A stretch of DNA of 64,000 nt. Source: Sthenelais limicola (taxonomy: Eukaryota; Annelida; Polychaeta; Phyllodocida; Sigalionidae). The stretch spans positions 50,836,966 to 50,900,965 of the forward strand of contig OW804094.1 of NCBI GenBank assembly GCA_942159475.1. The letters are read 5' to 3'. Made by a program: the position numbers and the translations under genes. Numbering within the stretch: the first letter of the stretch is position 1; every line of letters starts with the position of its first letter. Positions 43,859-54,278 of this stretch are shown piece by piece. The notes below the pieces were generated by a model. The model had not been told where the DNA came from. It worked only from the letters and a program-made list of their open reading frames with translations, and made no database searches.

Positions 43859-45234
43859 ATGAATCCACATACATCTTCATCCAAGGTGAGATTTTTTATA
43901 TTTTTACCCTCCTCTAGTTTGCTTCATTGCATTTATTGCGTTTGTTTTTTATCATTATTAGCATTATTTGAAGCTACTCAGACTCTGATTCACAAGCTCC
44001 ATTTTTTAAAAGATTATTTTAAATTGTTATTGTAGTTAAAATTTATTTATGCTTTATCTTAAAGAAAAACAAGAGAGAATACATACTTTTATTTATTCAA
44101 AACATTATTTTAAACTTAAGATCACATTATACCTAATTGTTTGCTTTTATTTTTCAGCAACTTTCTTCCTCTCCTTTGCATTCCACTCCCCTTACCCGAG
44201 GGCAAGCTAGTCGAATCACAACCGATGACACCATGATGGATCTTTCTGGAATAGATTGGGAGGAATCTTTGGAGGAAAGCCAAGATTCTGACAGGACCGA
44301 ATCCGCCCCACCAAGCCCAGGTTCCGAGTCGCCTGACATCGGATCAGAGGTGGACTTAGAGTCTGGGAAAAGAGCTGATCCTAGACTTTCAGATCATTCT
44401 TACAGCAAAAAGGCGACTCCTCCTACAAAAACCATTTCCAACCCTTCTTCTCCTCCTCCTCTTCCACCTAAGAAAAGAAGGGGGAATGAGACTTTCCCCT
44501 TTGAAGCCATACCTGCTCCTGGAGGCCACTTATTTCCACACACCCCTCATATGACAGACTTAAATTCTTTAGCCCTTCCTATTGGAAACCTACTTCAATG
44601 CCCTCCCCTCTCAGCGAGAGACAGGGTAAGAAGGCGACTGGTGGAAGAATTTTCTGAAGAAAAAGATACAAATACCACTTCTCTTTCACAAAACACAACT
44701 GTGACTTCTAGACAACCAGCGATTCCTTTACCTGCTCCCTCTCCCCCTCCAGCATTTAAAGTGTTGGAGGAATACACTTTTGGAGCCGGATTAGTGCTCC
44801 AACATTTTTCATTAAATAATGAAAAATCGTTCAAACTAGTGAGGAAGGGAAAAGATGGAGTGCAGGCAAGAGGGATTAAACTTTCATATAGGAGGCTATC
44901 AAAATATCTGCCGGAATATGTGAATGAAGTTGTGGGAAACAAGTCTCAGGCCACTTCTTTAGGTGGTGGAGTTTTTCTTTCAGTAGAAAATGGTTGGCCT
45001 GGAGCAGACATTCGCTATTGGTACGAGGCAGGGGGAGAATTAAGACCCTCTCACTATGGTGAACGAATTAGCGAGGGAGAAATTGCTTCACTTTTAAATA
45101 TTTTAAAAGCTGTTATTGCGAAAGATGGTCACATTTTTCACCATGGGATTCTTGTTTGTTCCCACTCTTTAAAAGAAAAGTGTGGTGAATGCTTTCCATG
45201 CAATGGGGTAAAGCACAAACACCAAACATGCTAA
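43859..45234 (+). CDS. Double PC4-like domain protein, two exons
   Basis: Exon 1 (43859-43885, nine codons, MNPHTSSSK) and exon 2 (44158-45234) join in phase 0 across a GT-AG intron, giving 367 residues. Residues 20-200 are acidic and Ser/Pro-rich, including a polyproline stretch. The C-terminal half has two PC4-like units: LVLQHFSLNNEKSFKLVRKG with GIKLSYRRLSKYL, and GGVFLSVENGWPGADIRYWY with ERISEGEIASLL. It ends in a Cys/His cluster (CGECFPC). The second unit shows the typical VEN.....DIR.W pattern. Likely single-stranded DNA binding in replication or transcription of the element (inference). Unlike its neighbour it is unbroken. Confidence 0.55.
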
Positions 45235-45817
45235 ACGAACAATTGTGAGCAGTGAGACAATTTAGAACTTTGAACATTGAATTTTTACCTAAGCAACTCA
45301 TTTTTACTTATTTGTTATATTATTGATGCCTTTTTCCAACTGATTTTATCTGATCTTCCATTTTATATCCATATATAAATACCGATGGTTTTTTTTACCG
45401 TTTGTTCCACGCTTGAATGTACATACTGTGCTTTACCTGCCTTCCTTTGACAAACGGGACGGATCAAAGGAATATACTTAATCCACTATTTGTAGTCTTG
45501 TTTTAGTTTTGAATAATACGGGTGTGAATTAAAGGAAAAATAAAAGTTTGACTTTAAAACAAAAATTGTTATGCCTTCGTTGAATATCGATGTCTCCTAT
45601 CTAACATTCCCAAATGCAGCGAATTAAGAATTAAGATAACAAATTATGTTTTGAAATGAATATTTCTCCTTTATTTATAATTTGATATGCATAAGTAAAC
45701 AAATGATAATGGGAAATGTGAACATAAGATATACATTAGTCATTAAATATCAAATTGATTGTGTGAAACACGATTACAAACTATACAACCAAACTTTAGC
45801 TACGACATACAAGTAGA
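45235..45817. other. Intergenic gap of convergent genes
   Basis: AT-rich, no frame of note. It lies between the 3' ends of two converging genes and probably holds both 3' UTRs. Confidence 0.5.
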
Positions 45818-46531
45818 TTATTGCTCTAACTTCTTGTGAAAAAGCATGGAAGCTAACTTTACACTCCTCTTGTTTCTACTCCCATTTGGTCTTCCAAGTT
45901 TGTTTTTACTTCCCTTTGGTCTACCAACCTTTCGCTTTACATCACAGTCAGAGTTTTGTTTCCTTTTTCTTAGCTTTTTATCCTTTTGTAAATTAATACT
46001 TTCACTTTCTTTCATCTCATCCGTATGTTGCACACTTGTAAAGGGGGAAGCGATTGTGGAAGTCTCCATATTATGATCCAAATTTTCACTTGACGGCAGT
46101 GATAAAAAGTCTAGTAAAGCAGTGTCCTCACTTTCATGATGTTGAATGGTCTTTATATTTTTTTCCAACTCATCTTGAATATCTGAGTCGGGGAATAGGG
46201 GAGAAGGAGGGGGTGCTTGAGGTGAAATTTCGCTTCCAGATAATACAGAAAAGTCCCCTTTTGCTTGCATTTTATGATCCCAACTTTGATTACTCCCTGA
46301 TTCAATAGAGCCGGATTTATTTTCTTTGACAGTTGTCAAATTTCTACCCCCTTCCATAGTTGAGGAGGGGATAGATTTGAGCTCTTCTGCAACCACTTTT
46401 TGAATACTAATTTGTGCTTCTTGAATGGCAGATTCCAAAGTCTGAAGAATGGAGCAGACTGATTCCAACATTTTCTTAGTTTTCCCGTGCATAAAGATAT
46501 CGCTAAGGGAGTTGTATTTTTCTTCCCACAC
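45818..46531 (-). CDS. AT-hook protein
   Basis: A 237-residue product. An N-terminal helical region (about 15-55) is followed by an acidic, low-complexity middle. The basic C-terminus carries two AT-hook-like motifs (KVGRPKGSKNK and LGRPNGSRNK, GRP cores at about 204 and 215). AT hooks bind the minor groove of AT-rich DNA. In this cluster it could be a DNA-condensing or regulatory protein (inference). A TATA-like AAATAAATAG lies about 50 bp upstream. Confidence 0.6.
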   Translation of the reverse strand: MWEEKYNSLSDIFMHGKTKKMLESVCSILQTLESAIQEAQISIQKVVAEELKSIPSSTMEGGRNLTTVKENKSGSIESGSNQSWDHKMQAKGDFSVLSGSEISPQAPPPSPLFPDSDIQDELEKNIKTIQHHESEDTALLDFLSLPSSENLDHNMETSTIASPFTSVQHTDEMKESESINLQKDKKLRKRKQNSDCDVKRKVGRPKGSKNKLGRPNGSRNKRSVKLASMLFHKKLEQ

Positions 46532-47410
46532 TCAAGAGCGCTACTCTGAAAATGATGGCTATTTTTTTTCCCCACCCTCCTCTCAACTATTTATTTCCCT
46601 TTTCCCCTGTTTTTGATTGGACAAAACTAAATCACTATATTTTACAGCCCAAACTACGCATAATAAGACAATAATAACCTGTACTTAAAATGTATTTAAA
46701 GGTATGGGGAAAGGTAATGTAAGTGCATGTTATACTGCTTTTACCAAGAAATGAAAAATAATTTTGACACGGGGAAATAAAATTGTAGAACTTGTTCGTG
46801 ACATTTTTCCCCCCCCCCATCCCCATCCCGCTAAACCACACCCCTCCCCTCCCTGAAGCAGACACACACACATACACACTATTTGCACTTATCAATTGCA
46901 AAACCGCAAACTGACCGCACTTTTGTCTGGCCGCTGAGGAGCGCGGCGTGGAAGACCCGTTACATGAGTCACTAAGTGCAAACGACTATTTACTTATTTT
47001 CCCAAGTTTCAAAACCAAAAGCAAAATAAAGGAAGAAATATATTAAAAACTATTCCCTCATTCCCTAATTTAAAATATTTAAGTTCAGTCTATTAATTAA
47101 GCTCTTGTTAAAAAATGGGGAAAAAAGTCTACCCTTACCCCACCCTGCTCCTTTCCATGTGTTTAATCTTTTTTCCTCTACTCTAGTTTTGGTAAAGAAA
47201 TTTTTAGTAATGAATGATTATTATTTAAAAAACACTAGTTCCCTCTTTCTTACCCACATTTCTATCTATAAATCTAAAAAAAACTGACGTAAAAGAACTT
47301 TTTTCTCAGTCGCTTTACTTTACAGAAGGGCCTTCTCACACTGGAGAGAGGGTCAAGATCGGTAAGACTACTTTATCAAAGAAAGTTCATACACTGGAGA
47401 AGTGGTCAAC
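46532..47410. other. Divergent promoter region
   Basis: AT-rich gap between divergent genes, with a C-rich run near 46810-46850. A TATA-like TCTATAAATC lies near 47263, upstream of the membrane-protein gene. I see no coding gene. Confidence 0.45.
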
Positions 47411-49160
47411 ATGGCGATGACTGCATCGTTTTGCCTTGCTTTGACAATCGCTCTCCATCCTGGTTTAATTTCCACCCTTTTGGAATATGATTGTGGGGAA
47501 GATGTGGGAGAATGCATCTGTACATCAGAATCGGTAATTTGTCAAAATATTGACTATTTGTTTACATTGTATGCTGAGACGACCACTGTGCGAAAAATAA
47601 TGTTCCAGAACTGCTGGATATCAAGATGGGTGCCGAGCTTCTTTTCTAAGTTTCCAAAACTAATGCTTGTAGATTTGAGAAATTTGCTGTCAGAGTATTT
47701 AATCCTATCCGACTGTATCAATGAAAAAAAGGCGACGACAACTTACATCCCCATCCCCATCCCTTTACCACTTCCAAGACGACCAGGTGAGATCTAATAC
47801 GGTGACTTTTTGCATGGTATTATTTATTATAAAGAAGAATTACACTGCATTGACTAAGGGAAACTTTTATTTAATTTTGCAAGCGAGATACACTAGTTGT
47901 AATGCTCTGTATAAAATAAAGGATGTGCAGATGTATGCATAATTAGTTTTTTTTATTTCTCCCTAGCCCAAAACCAGGGAGATGAAGGTGGTGATGACGG
48001 AGACGACGGACCTGAAGGTGGTCAGGGAATGGGACATGACGCGATTGACGAAGATGAATTCATGGATTCGGATTCTGAGGAAGAGGAGGGAGGTGGATCA
48101 GAGGAGAGCTTAGAAATAGGGGAAGATCATGAAGGAGACAACGACGACAATGATGATAACACCACTGGTAACTAGCTGGTTATGTTATTATGTATATAAA
48201 TATTTTTCTATCCTAATGTTTATCCTGGAGTAAGTTATTTTTTGGTTAAATAAAAATATATAGACCTAGCAGGCATAGTGTTTCATTATCTCTATCCCCA
48301 TGCATCCTACCCCGTTGTTCAAATCCACTTTATCAGCAAATATTGTGTTTGATGAATATTGTGTTTTCTTTTTCTACTTCAGATTCAACTTTTTCTCAAT
48401 TTAATGATGGGGGCGACTTGTTTGATTTTGAAGAAACTTCGGACTCTGTGGATAGTGATTATTTACCCGACTTCAATTATCTGGAGTTAAACCTTTCTTC
48501 AAGTGGAGATGAAGACCGATACAGCACTGGACTAAATTCCCCCACTATAGTGTCTGTATTTATTTTTGGGGGGCTTTTGACAGGAGGGTTGATAATTAGT
48601 GTTATTTTGCTGTGTAAATTTGGGAAGGTAAGATTTGATTTGAAAGGGGGGTGGGATTCATTCTATACTAATATACGTACGTACATATATTCACACACAT
48701 ATATATATATACATATATATAGTATTAGAGAGGAAATGTATCACCATCTGTTTTTCCATCAAATAGGGTTTGTCCTTGCATTATCCTAGATTAAAATTAT
48801 ATTTTATTGTTTCAGTGCCCCTGTTCTTTCTGCAACGGGTGTGGAAACAAAAGACTTCTCCCCAGCGTGTCAAACGATTCTTCTGTGTGTCACTATGAGT
48901 TACAAGGTCAGGGGAAAGGTAAGAAAAAAAATGCACTCAATACTTTAATACAGTTTTCATAGTTTATTATTATTTACTCACTAACAAAGATAAATACAAT
49001 ATTACTTTTTGCTACATTTCAATACTACAACAACCTTTTCCCGACTTTTTCTTGGGAAGTGAGGAACAATATAAAACTGTGGTGACATTATTTTTTAGAC
49101 AAGACGAAGGATAATTCGGCAGCAGCAGTTTTGCAGACCACTTCATCAACAACCAGGTGA
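47411..49160 (+). CDS. Type I membrane protein with LRR-like ectodomain, five exons
   Basis: Exons 47411-47786, 47967-48167, 48383-48627, 48816-48918 and 49099-49160, joined by GT-AG introns in phases 1, 1, 0 and 1, stay open throughout. The product starts with a signal peptide (MAMTASFCLALTIALH). A Cys-rich LRR N-cap follows (CICTSESVICQN), with one leucine-rich unit (FQNCWISRWVPSFFSKFPKL). Then come a long Asp/Glu/Gly stalk (exon 2), another acidic segment and a transmembrane helix (VSVFIFGGLLTGGLIISVILL). The cytoplasmic tail has a Cys motif (CPCSFCNGCGN). It resembles a cell-surface receptor or virion membrane protein. It sits inside the Maverick-like cluster and may be captured from a host. 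The last exon could be followed by more (GTGAGT at its end). Confidence 0.6.
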
Positions 49161-49247
49161 GTATATTATGTCAAGCTAGGTGATTTTGACATTTCGCACT
49201 CCATCAATTTCCATTTGAGCCCGAGACTTGCAATACACAATTGCCGT

Positions 49248-49310
49248 CAACGCAGTGGTTAGAGCATTATGAAATCGGGCACAAATTTGAGTCTGCCCCT
49301 TTTTAATGAG
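49248..49310 (+). other. tRNA-like sequence downstream of the capsid gene
   Basis: GCAGTGGTTAGAGC resembles a pol III A box, AATTTGAGTCTG a B box, and TTTTT follows. It starts within about 15 bp of the end of the shortened capsid frame, so it may be a SINE insertion that removed the capsid C-terminus. Confidence 0.4.
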
Positions 49311-49322
49311 AGGGGCAATTTT

Positions 49323-50486
49323 TTATTCCTGTTGCGAAATGTCGAACTTGAACACAGTTTGGCCATCCTTGTACGATTTATAATTTGCATAACATTCCCC
49401 ACTATCTTTATTTTTAATAGACAAGTATGCTTGAACATAATTGTCCCCTTGAACATAATTGTCCCCTTCAAAATCACCCTTTATCGGTGGGCCTGGTACA
49501 CTTTGGCCATTGACAAAAAATCCAAGTTCTTCCAAAAAAAATTGCCCAAATTTAAATGGATTTCTATTTGATGTTCCTGTTACCCGCTCTGTTTCCTGAA
49601 AGCAGATGCAGACGGATTCTGGAATTGAATCTAGTAATATATTATTTTCAACCCACTCAGTCGAACCTTGAGGAATTGTGAATCTTCTAACATCTTCCCG
49701 AATAAAGGGGTAGATAGCAGGGTTTTTTTGTAGAACTTCATTGTGAGCTAACATGACATCAGGATTTATTTGCAAGTGACAAGCTTTGTAAATTGCATCC
49801 TTAATCTTCACTCGATAGCTTTTAGCTGCGTCACCACTCAGCAGCCTAAATTCTTCCGACACTTGATGTAATACAATTTTGACTGAGACACCATTTAAAA
49901 GGGGCTTTGGTTGGTTACATATTCCTAGTCTAAGCACGCCTTCAAATTCAGCATCTTTCCCATTCTTTGTAAACTTGGCTCGCGATTTAAAACCAACATT
50001 TCCTACTCCTTGAATGTCAAAAGTATCATAATTACCACTATCCCAGTAAAAGCCTTCAGAAAGTAGACTTGTCTCCCTTTCTTGGTTAGTACATTCTAAA
50101 AATGAATCCAGAATAGCTTTCTGTGCATAACAAATTCCTATTCCTGACGTTGTGGGTTGGTGGTTTACCAAAACCTCTACCTGACGAAACAAGGTGGAAA
50201 GGGGGAGGTTTGGTAAGCAGACTTTTCCATCCTCTTGCGTGATTGGGGCATCGGTTGCTGCATCTTCGATGACAAGTTTTAAATATAGTTTCCCGTCCTT
50301 TAATGATAAGTAGTCACCAGAGTTTCCGCTAATAAAAAATTGAATAGGAGCTCCATACATTATTGCAGTTTGAGGTCTATAATGCCTTATTTCCCTACTT
50401 CTAATTGCAGAGTTGACATTAATGGGGGAAAATAAATCCAATGCATCTGTATGAGCCTCTGAATAGTTTTCTCGCATATACTCCAT
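49323..50486 (-). CDS. Maverick major capsid protein-like (double jelly-roll family), C-terminally short
   Basis: A 387-residue product resembling the F54H12.2-like family of Maverick/adintovirus capsid proteins. The N-terminal segment has DALDLFSPI and GAPIQFFISG, with a central LFRQVEVLVNHQ. The C-terminal pattern NPFKFGQFFLEELGFFVNG is followed by the short duplication GDNYVQGDNYVQ. It builds the icosahedral shell in the family. The frame ends earlier than is usual, where a final β region would be expected, and a tRNA-like segment lies just beyond. The stop of the upstream basic-protein gene overlaps this ATG (TAATG), suggesting a shared transcript. Probably truncated. Confidence 0.7.
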   Translation of the reverse strand: MEYMRENYSEAHTDALDLFSPINVNSAIRSREIRHYRPQTAIMYGAPIQFFISGNSGDYLSLKDGKLYLKLVIEDAATDAPITQEDGKVCLPNLPLSTLFRQVEVLVNHQPTTSGIGICYAQKAILDSFLECTNQERETSLLSEGFYWDSGNYDTFDIQGVGNVGFKSRAKFTKNGKDAEFEGVLRLGICNQPKPLLNGVSVKIVLHQVSEEFRLLSGDAAKSYRVKIKDAIYKACHLQINPDVMLAHNEVLQKNPAIYPFIREDVRRFTIPQGSTEWVENNILLDSIPESVCICFQETERVTGTSNRNPFKFGQFFLEELGFFVNGQSVPGPPIKGDFEGDNYVQGDNYVQAYLSIKNKDSGECYANYKSYKDGQTVFKFDISQQE

Positions 50487-50929
50487 TATTTCTTATTTTT
50501 CCTCCCCTTCTTAGTCTCTGGTTTATTTTTAGGTTTGTTCTTCTTTCGTTTCTTCGCTGCTGCTTCAGTCTTCACTCTTTCGTTACCTTTCCGCGAATGA
50601 GGCAAAGTTAGTGAATCAAGAAAGTTTAAGGCTTCCGTTCTCTTCCTCTTTCGAGTTGTTTCTTTAGATGTGGGGTGGAGAATATTATCCAACTTTTCTG
50701 CCCCCTCCTCCTCTGCAATTTGTTTTTTAACCAGTGATTTATTTTTCTCTGTCTCCTGTGCTAGCTCTGATACTAAGCGAATATTTGGACAAGGTTTATT
50801 TCCTGTTTTTTCTCTGTGATTATTTAAAGAAAAAACTCCTTGATTGCCTATCCCTTCTTTTCCACTTAATAGTGATTCATAGTGCTTTCTCCACTTTTCT
50901 TTTGAAGCAGAATAAGGGATTAGAGCCAT
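50486..50929 (-). CDS. Basic virion/core-type protein of the Maverick element
   Basis: A 147-residue, strongly basic product. It starts MALIPYSASKEKWRKHYESL and ends in a Lys/Arg/Pro run (KKRKKNKPKNK), with further basic clusters inside. A short basic protein beginning with a similar hydrophobic-Tyr motif is common beside capsid genes in Maverick/adintovirus elements and is thought to condense DNA or link it to the shell (inference). Its stop overlaps the capsid start codon. Confidence 0.55.
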   Translation of the reverse strand: MALIPYSASKEKWRKHYESLLSGKEGIGNQGVFSLNNHREKTGNKPCPNIRLVSELAQETEKNKSLVKKQIAEEEGAEKLDNILHPTSKETTRKRKRTEALNFLDSLTLPHSRKGNERVKTEAAAKKRKKNKPKNKPETKKGRKNKK

Positions 50930-50945
50930 GGTTGACTAAAATATT

Positions 50946-51524
50946 TTAACACCTTGGTCGAAGGTGAAGTGTGCACTTTGTTTTACTGGCGTTGAATAAA
51001 GGTCGGGCAGCTGTAGCAGTCTGTTTTATATGCAATCTTAGCGATTGAAGCACATTTCCAGAGACTGGCATATAGTATGGGATATAATCTAAATCCGGGC
51101 AAGAATGAAAATATCTTAACACTGGAAGGTTTTGCCCATGCACATAACTTGGTTGGACCGAGTCGCACAATACAATAATATCCCTACTTTTCCTTACTAC
51201 GTTTTGAAATATTTTTTCCCTCCCTTTCTTAATCACATCCTCCCTTTCAGGAGGAGCTGCCCAACCCTCTTTTTCTAAATCTTGTTTTTCCGCCTCCACT
51301 GGGTAGAAATTTGTTGTTTTTGTGTGAATGTCTGAATGATCATTGGTGAACACATTCTCAAGCATAAAAATGTGAGTATTTTTATCTTCAAACGATAAAT
51401 TAAGCAAGGCACACTCCCACGCCCCTTCCAAGAACATTGTCTTTTCCAAGCATATTGTAAAGTCAAAGGTGGAGTTTGTTGGGGAAAATTGCAAATTATC
51501 CGTTGAAGCTGCAAAGATATACAT
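50946..51524 (-). CDS. Penton/minor capsid protein-like
   Basis: A 192-residue product. The N-terminus (MYIFAASTDN...STFDFTICL) and the segment MFLEGAWECALLNLSFED match the opening β strands of Maverick penton-type single jelly-roll proteins. The C-terminus has the family pattern YIPYYMPVSGNVLQSLRLHI followed by CTLHLRPR. In the family it forms the vertices of the capsid. A TATA box lies 60 bp upstream. The frame is intact, though the middle is shorter than I would expect for a full jelly-roll, so partial loss is possible. Confidence 0.65.
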   Translation of the reverse strand: MYIFAASTDNLQFSPTNSTFDFTICLEKTMFLEGAWECALLNLSFEDKNTHIFMLENVFTNDHSDIHTKTTNFYPVEAEKQDLEKEGWAAPPEREDVIKKGREKIFQNVVRKSRDIIVLCDSVQPSYVHGQNLPVLRYFHSCPDLDYIPYYMPVSGNVLQSLRLHIKQTATAARPLFNASKTKCTLHLRPRC

Positions 51525-51584
51525 TTTTTCTTCCTACTCAAACAAAATATTTTCTAGAAGTGATTGGGGTTCGTTTTTTTCATG

Positions 51585-51598
51585 TGTTTATATAGGGT
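51585..51598 (-). promoter_or_regulatory. TATA box for the penton gene
   Basis: The minus strand reads CCCTATATAAACAC about 60 bp before the penton-like start codon. Confidence 0.5.
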
Positions 51599-51606
51599 CT
51601 AGCAAA

Positions 51607-52802
51607 TTATCTTTTCCTTTTTCTCCCCCTTTTCTTTCCCATGTTTTTGACGTATGATTTTAAAGTCCAACTGTTTTGTTTTTTTGAATACCCCATCCAT
51701 TTCACCAGCACCTCCTTTTGCCCTCGTGCATTTGTCCTCTCTCGTATAATCTGTTCAACTTCGAAATAGGGGTCATCGTCAACAAGCACCCTCTGTAACT
51801 GTTGTTCATAAAAAATTCCGCTAATGGGTTCATTTTCCCAAGATTTAATATCATAAACGGGAATGTGTTGATACACTTTTCTATCCATTATTATAAATAT
51901 TTCTCGTGAAAAACTTTCATCATATTCCCTATCAAAGGGAGAGCTGTTATAGCTTATTCTCACTTTGTCATTTATAGAATACTTAAATGCCATCTTAGAC
52001 CATGCATAGGGGTAGTTCATTTTTAATATACTGCTTATTCCATAATATATGACGCTTTGTCACCCTTGCCTCTTCTGGACTTATCCCAATTGAGCGATGG
52101 AAAGAATTATTTTGAGAGAGGGTAATTTCTTGCAGAGATCGGATCCATTCAAATGTGCTTTCCCTTTTCATATGTTTTTGAAGTTTCTTGCGAAACGTTT
52201 TAATAGCTCTTTCTGCATAATTAGCTTTTTTCTCTGTCCTGGTTGTAAAATGGGAAATGTTGAATTTTTCATAAACTCGCTTTGCATCCTTATTAACAAA
52301 TTCAGTACCCATATCTGTCCTTAATGCTCTTGGTTTTACTTCTGTAAATATGGATTCCATAGCTTCAGACACTTCTTTTCCTTGCAATGTTTTTACTGCT
52401 CTTGTCCAAATTTCATGACTAAAAATATCTGTAGCAAGAACAATGAATGAAAAACCCTTATTCTGCTTTTTGAAATATGCTAAATTAATGCAATCTGCAT
52501 CCCACTGTTGGTCAGTCTGACACAACCACTCTTGGTCTTTTAAAGGATTTTATTTTCGGGGTAAATAACGTATAAGCATCCTGTGCAAGTAACCAGTCCT
52601 TTACTTCTTCCCTAGTTAAACGATGATCTCCCTTTTTTTTCACTTCACGGTACAAACTTTCCAGCCCTCCTAATAATGGGACCTTATCTGCAGATCCAAA
52701 ATATATATTTGAAAAGTATGAGTTCTTAGCTTTAGAAGAAATTTCCCCTTTTTTATTAGCAACATTAACCTTTCTCAATATTTTCTTCTCTCCCTTTTTC
52801 AT
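51607..52802 (-). pseudogene. Maverick retroviral-type integrase with chromodomain, two frameshifts
   Basis: The gene starts at the ATG at 52802, overlapping the preceding stop (ATGA). The N-terminal part has GGLESLYREVKK and TREEVKDWLLAQDAYTL. The catalytic core shows the first Asp in WDADCINL, the second in RTDMGTEF and the Glu in NYAERAIK, the D,D,E triad. The C-terminal part is a chromodomain (VLVKWMGYSKKQNSW). The frame breaks near 52515, just before the first catalytic Asp, and again near 52000, between core and chromodomain, so the coding parts lie in different frames. The enzyme inserts element DNA into the genome. All key residues remain, but the breaks make this copy unlikely to work. 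Confidence 0.85.
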
Positions 52803-53193
52803 GATATCGGTTTCCACAGTTGTTTCCATGAATTTTTCTTCCCCTTAGTAGGGGAACGTTTTTTTACTGACTTGCTTCCCCTTGAAGTAGATGCTTGCTT
52901 TACATTTTTATTTTCCCCGCTTGAAAAAGGGTCTGGTTCAAGTTTTCTTCTTTTTTTTACGGGTATTCCGGGAGGAGGAGGGGGATGGAGTGGTTCCTGA
53001 TCCGATTTTAAAGACGAAGGCGCGGTTTAATATCCTGAATTTCTATTTCAGTCTTGTCGGGAGGGGCATCAAGAGCGACTGAAGTTGAAGAGTCCGAATC
53101 AGGTGAGATATAGCTTTCCTTGGATTTTTCTTGATTTATCATTTTGTTGTACTTTTCCCAGGGGACAAGAACCATTTTCTTTGAATACTTCAT
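52800..53193 (-). pseudogene. Conserved Maverick protein (VPWEKY type), frameshifted
   Basis: The N-terminal frame (53193-53008) opens MKYSKKMVLVPWEKYNKM, a start I associate with a conserved Maverick/adintovirus protein of unknown role. A polyproline and basic segment (PPPPPGIPVKKRRK) and a Lys-rich end (SVKKRSPTKGKKNSWKQL) follow in other frames. At least two shifts therefore occur (near 53010 and 52900). The start overlaps the stop of the preceding gene by ATGA, and the end overlaps the integrase start the same way. A virion or morphogenesis role is only inferred. Confidence 0.55.
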
Positions 53194-53489
53194 AATAGCT
53201 CCAAAATTTTATCCTTAACCAGCATAAGACAGTAGTAGAATGAAGGAAAATGCTTTTGAATAATAGATAAAAGTTTTTTCTTACACTGTCGCACTTTACC
53301 TATTTTTTCAATAAGGGTTTTATGACGTGCTATTTTTCGTCGGATATAAGATGCTAAGGGAAGTAGGTTTGAAAAGTAGGTTTGAAGCTATTTCACAAAG
53401 AGCCTTGATTTGTGAAGGGGTGGCTGTGAATACAAGACCTTTCGCCTGAGTTTTAAATAATCCTTTTCCTTTGCCAATGTTGTAGACAT
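53190..53489 (-). pseudogene. Small conserved Maverick protein, broken by a 13-bp duplication
   Basis: An ATG at 53489 opens MSTTLAKEKDYLKL. A shift then leads to FTATPSQIKALCEIASNLL, and a further shift to YIRRKIARHKTLIEKIGKV, ending at a TGA that overlaps the next start (ATGA). These segments match, in order, a small basic protein found between ATPase and integrase in many Mavericks (recognised by pattern). The second break is an exact tandem duplication of 13 bp (53361-53373 and 53374-53386), which by itself shifts the frame. Function unknown. Confidence 0.55.
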
Positions 53490-53607
53490 TATAAATGTAT
53501 TTTGAAATATTATTATTTACCGACTTCTCAGTCCCCTTGCTAGATCAAGTGCGCATTGATCCTTCCTCACTTCTATAGTCGGTGCGAATGATGAAGGGGT
53601 AAGGGAG

Positions 53608-54278
53608 TCACAGGGTTTTATTATATTTTAACGGGGTATACACCACTACAGCTTCCTCTGTTATGTTTGTTTTTATTCGCATATCTGGGTTGTGCACATT
53701 TTGGTGTGGACTTAGATCTAGTAAGATATGACCGTATTTTTTTTGTAACACAGCTTCATCATAAGCATCAATTAATCGCCTTCTAATTCGGTTTGATAGG
53801 CTAATACATTAATTTGCTTAATATCTCGTTGGTTTTTTGTAAGTATAAAATAATGGGTGTTAATGCTGACCGATCTCGACTTTTTCCCTTGCTCAAATAG
53901 GTTTTGCATGACGTATATGACCGTGCAACTTAAATGATGGGACATCCTAGTAAATAGTCGCTCAGAATCTGCATTGTTCACCATTTCATTCATTAAGTCG
54001 TCTAAAACAATGATCACATGTTCCTTTTCTGAGGCAAAGTCCTTTACGTCCTCTTCTGTGGGCAATCCCTCTACAAACGTAATATAGTCAAGAGTCGAAT
54101 CTTCAAATCTTTTCTGCCAAATACCATAGCAATACATAACCTTTTGCGTCTGTTTTGAAAACAGCTTATTTCTTTTTTCTAATAATTTAAATAGGATCGT
54201 AGACTTTCCAGACCCACTCACACCTGCGATTTCGATAGAACCAGGGGCAGTGAACATATATTCTCCATCTACCTCCAT
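53608..54278 (-). pseudogene. A32/FtsK-HerA-type genome packaging ATPase, one frameshift
   Basis: The gene starts MEVDGEYMF. Walker A is GVSGSGKST (residues 19-27) and Walker B is VIIVLDDL. The arginine/sensor-like region includes SHHLSCTVIYVMQNLF and ILTKNQRD, as in Maverick packaging ATPases. The N-terminal frame ends at about 53776. The expected C-terminal part (AYDEAVLQKKYGHILLDLSP, ending near 53608) lies in another frame, so one frameshift separates them. In the family it pumps DNA into the capsid. Identification is firm. Confidence 0.85.
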
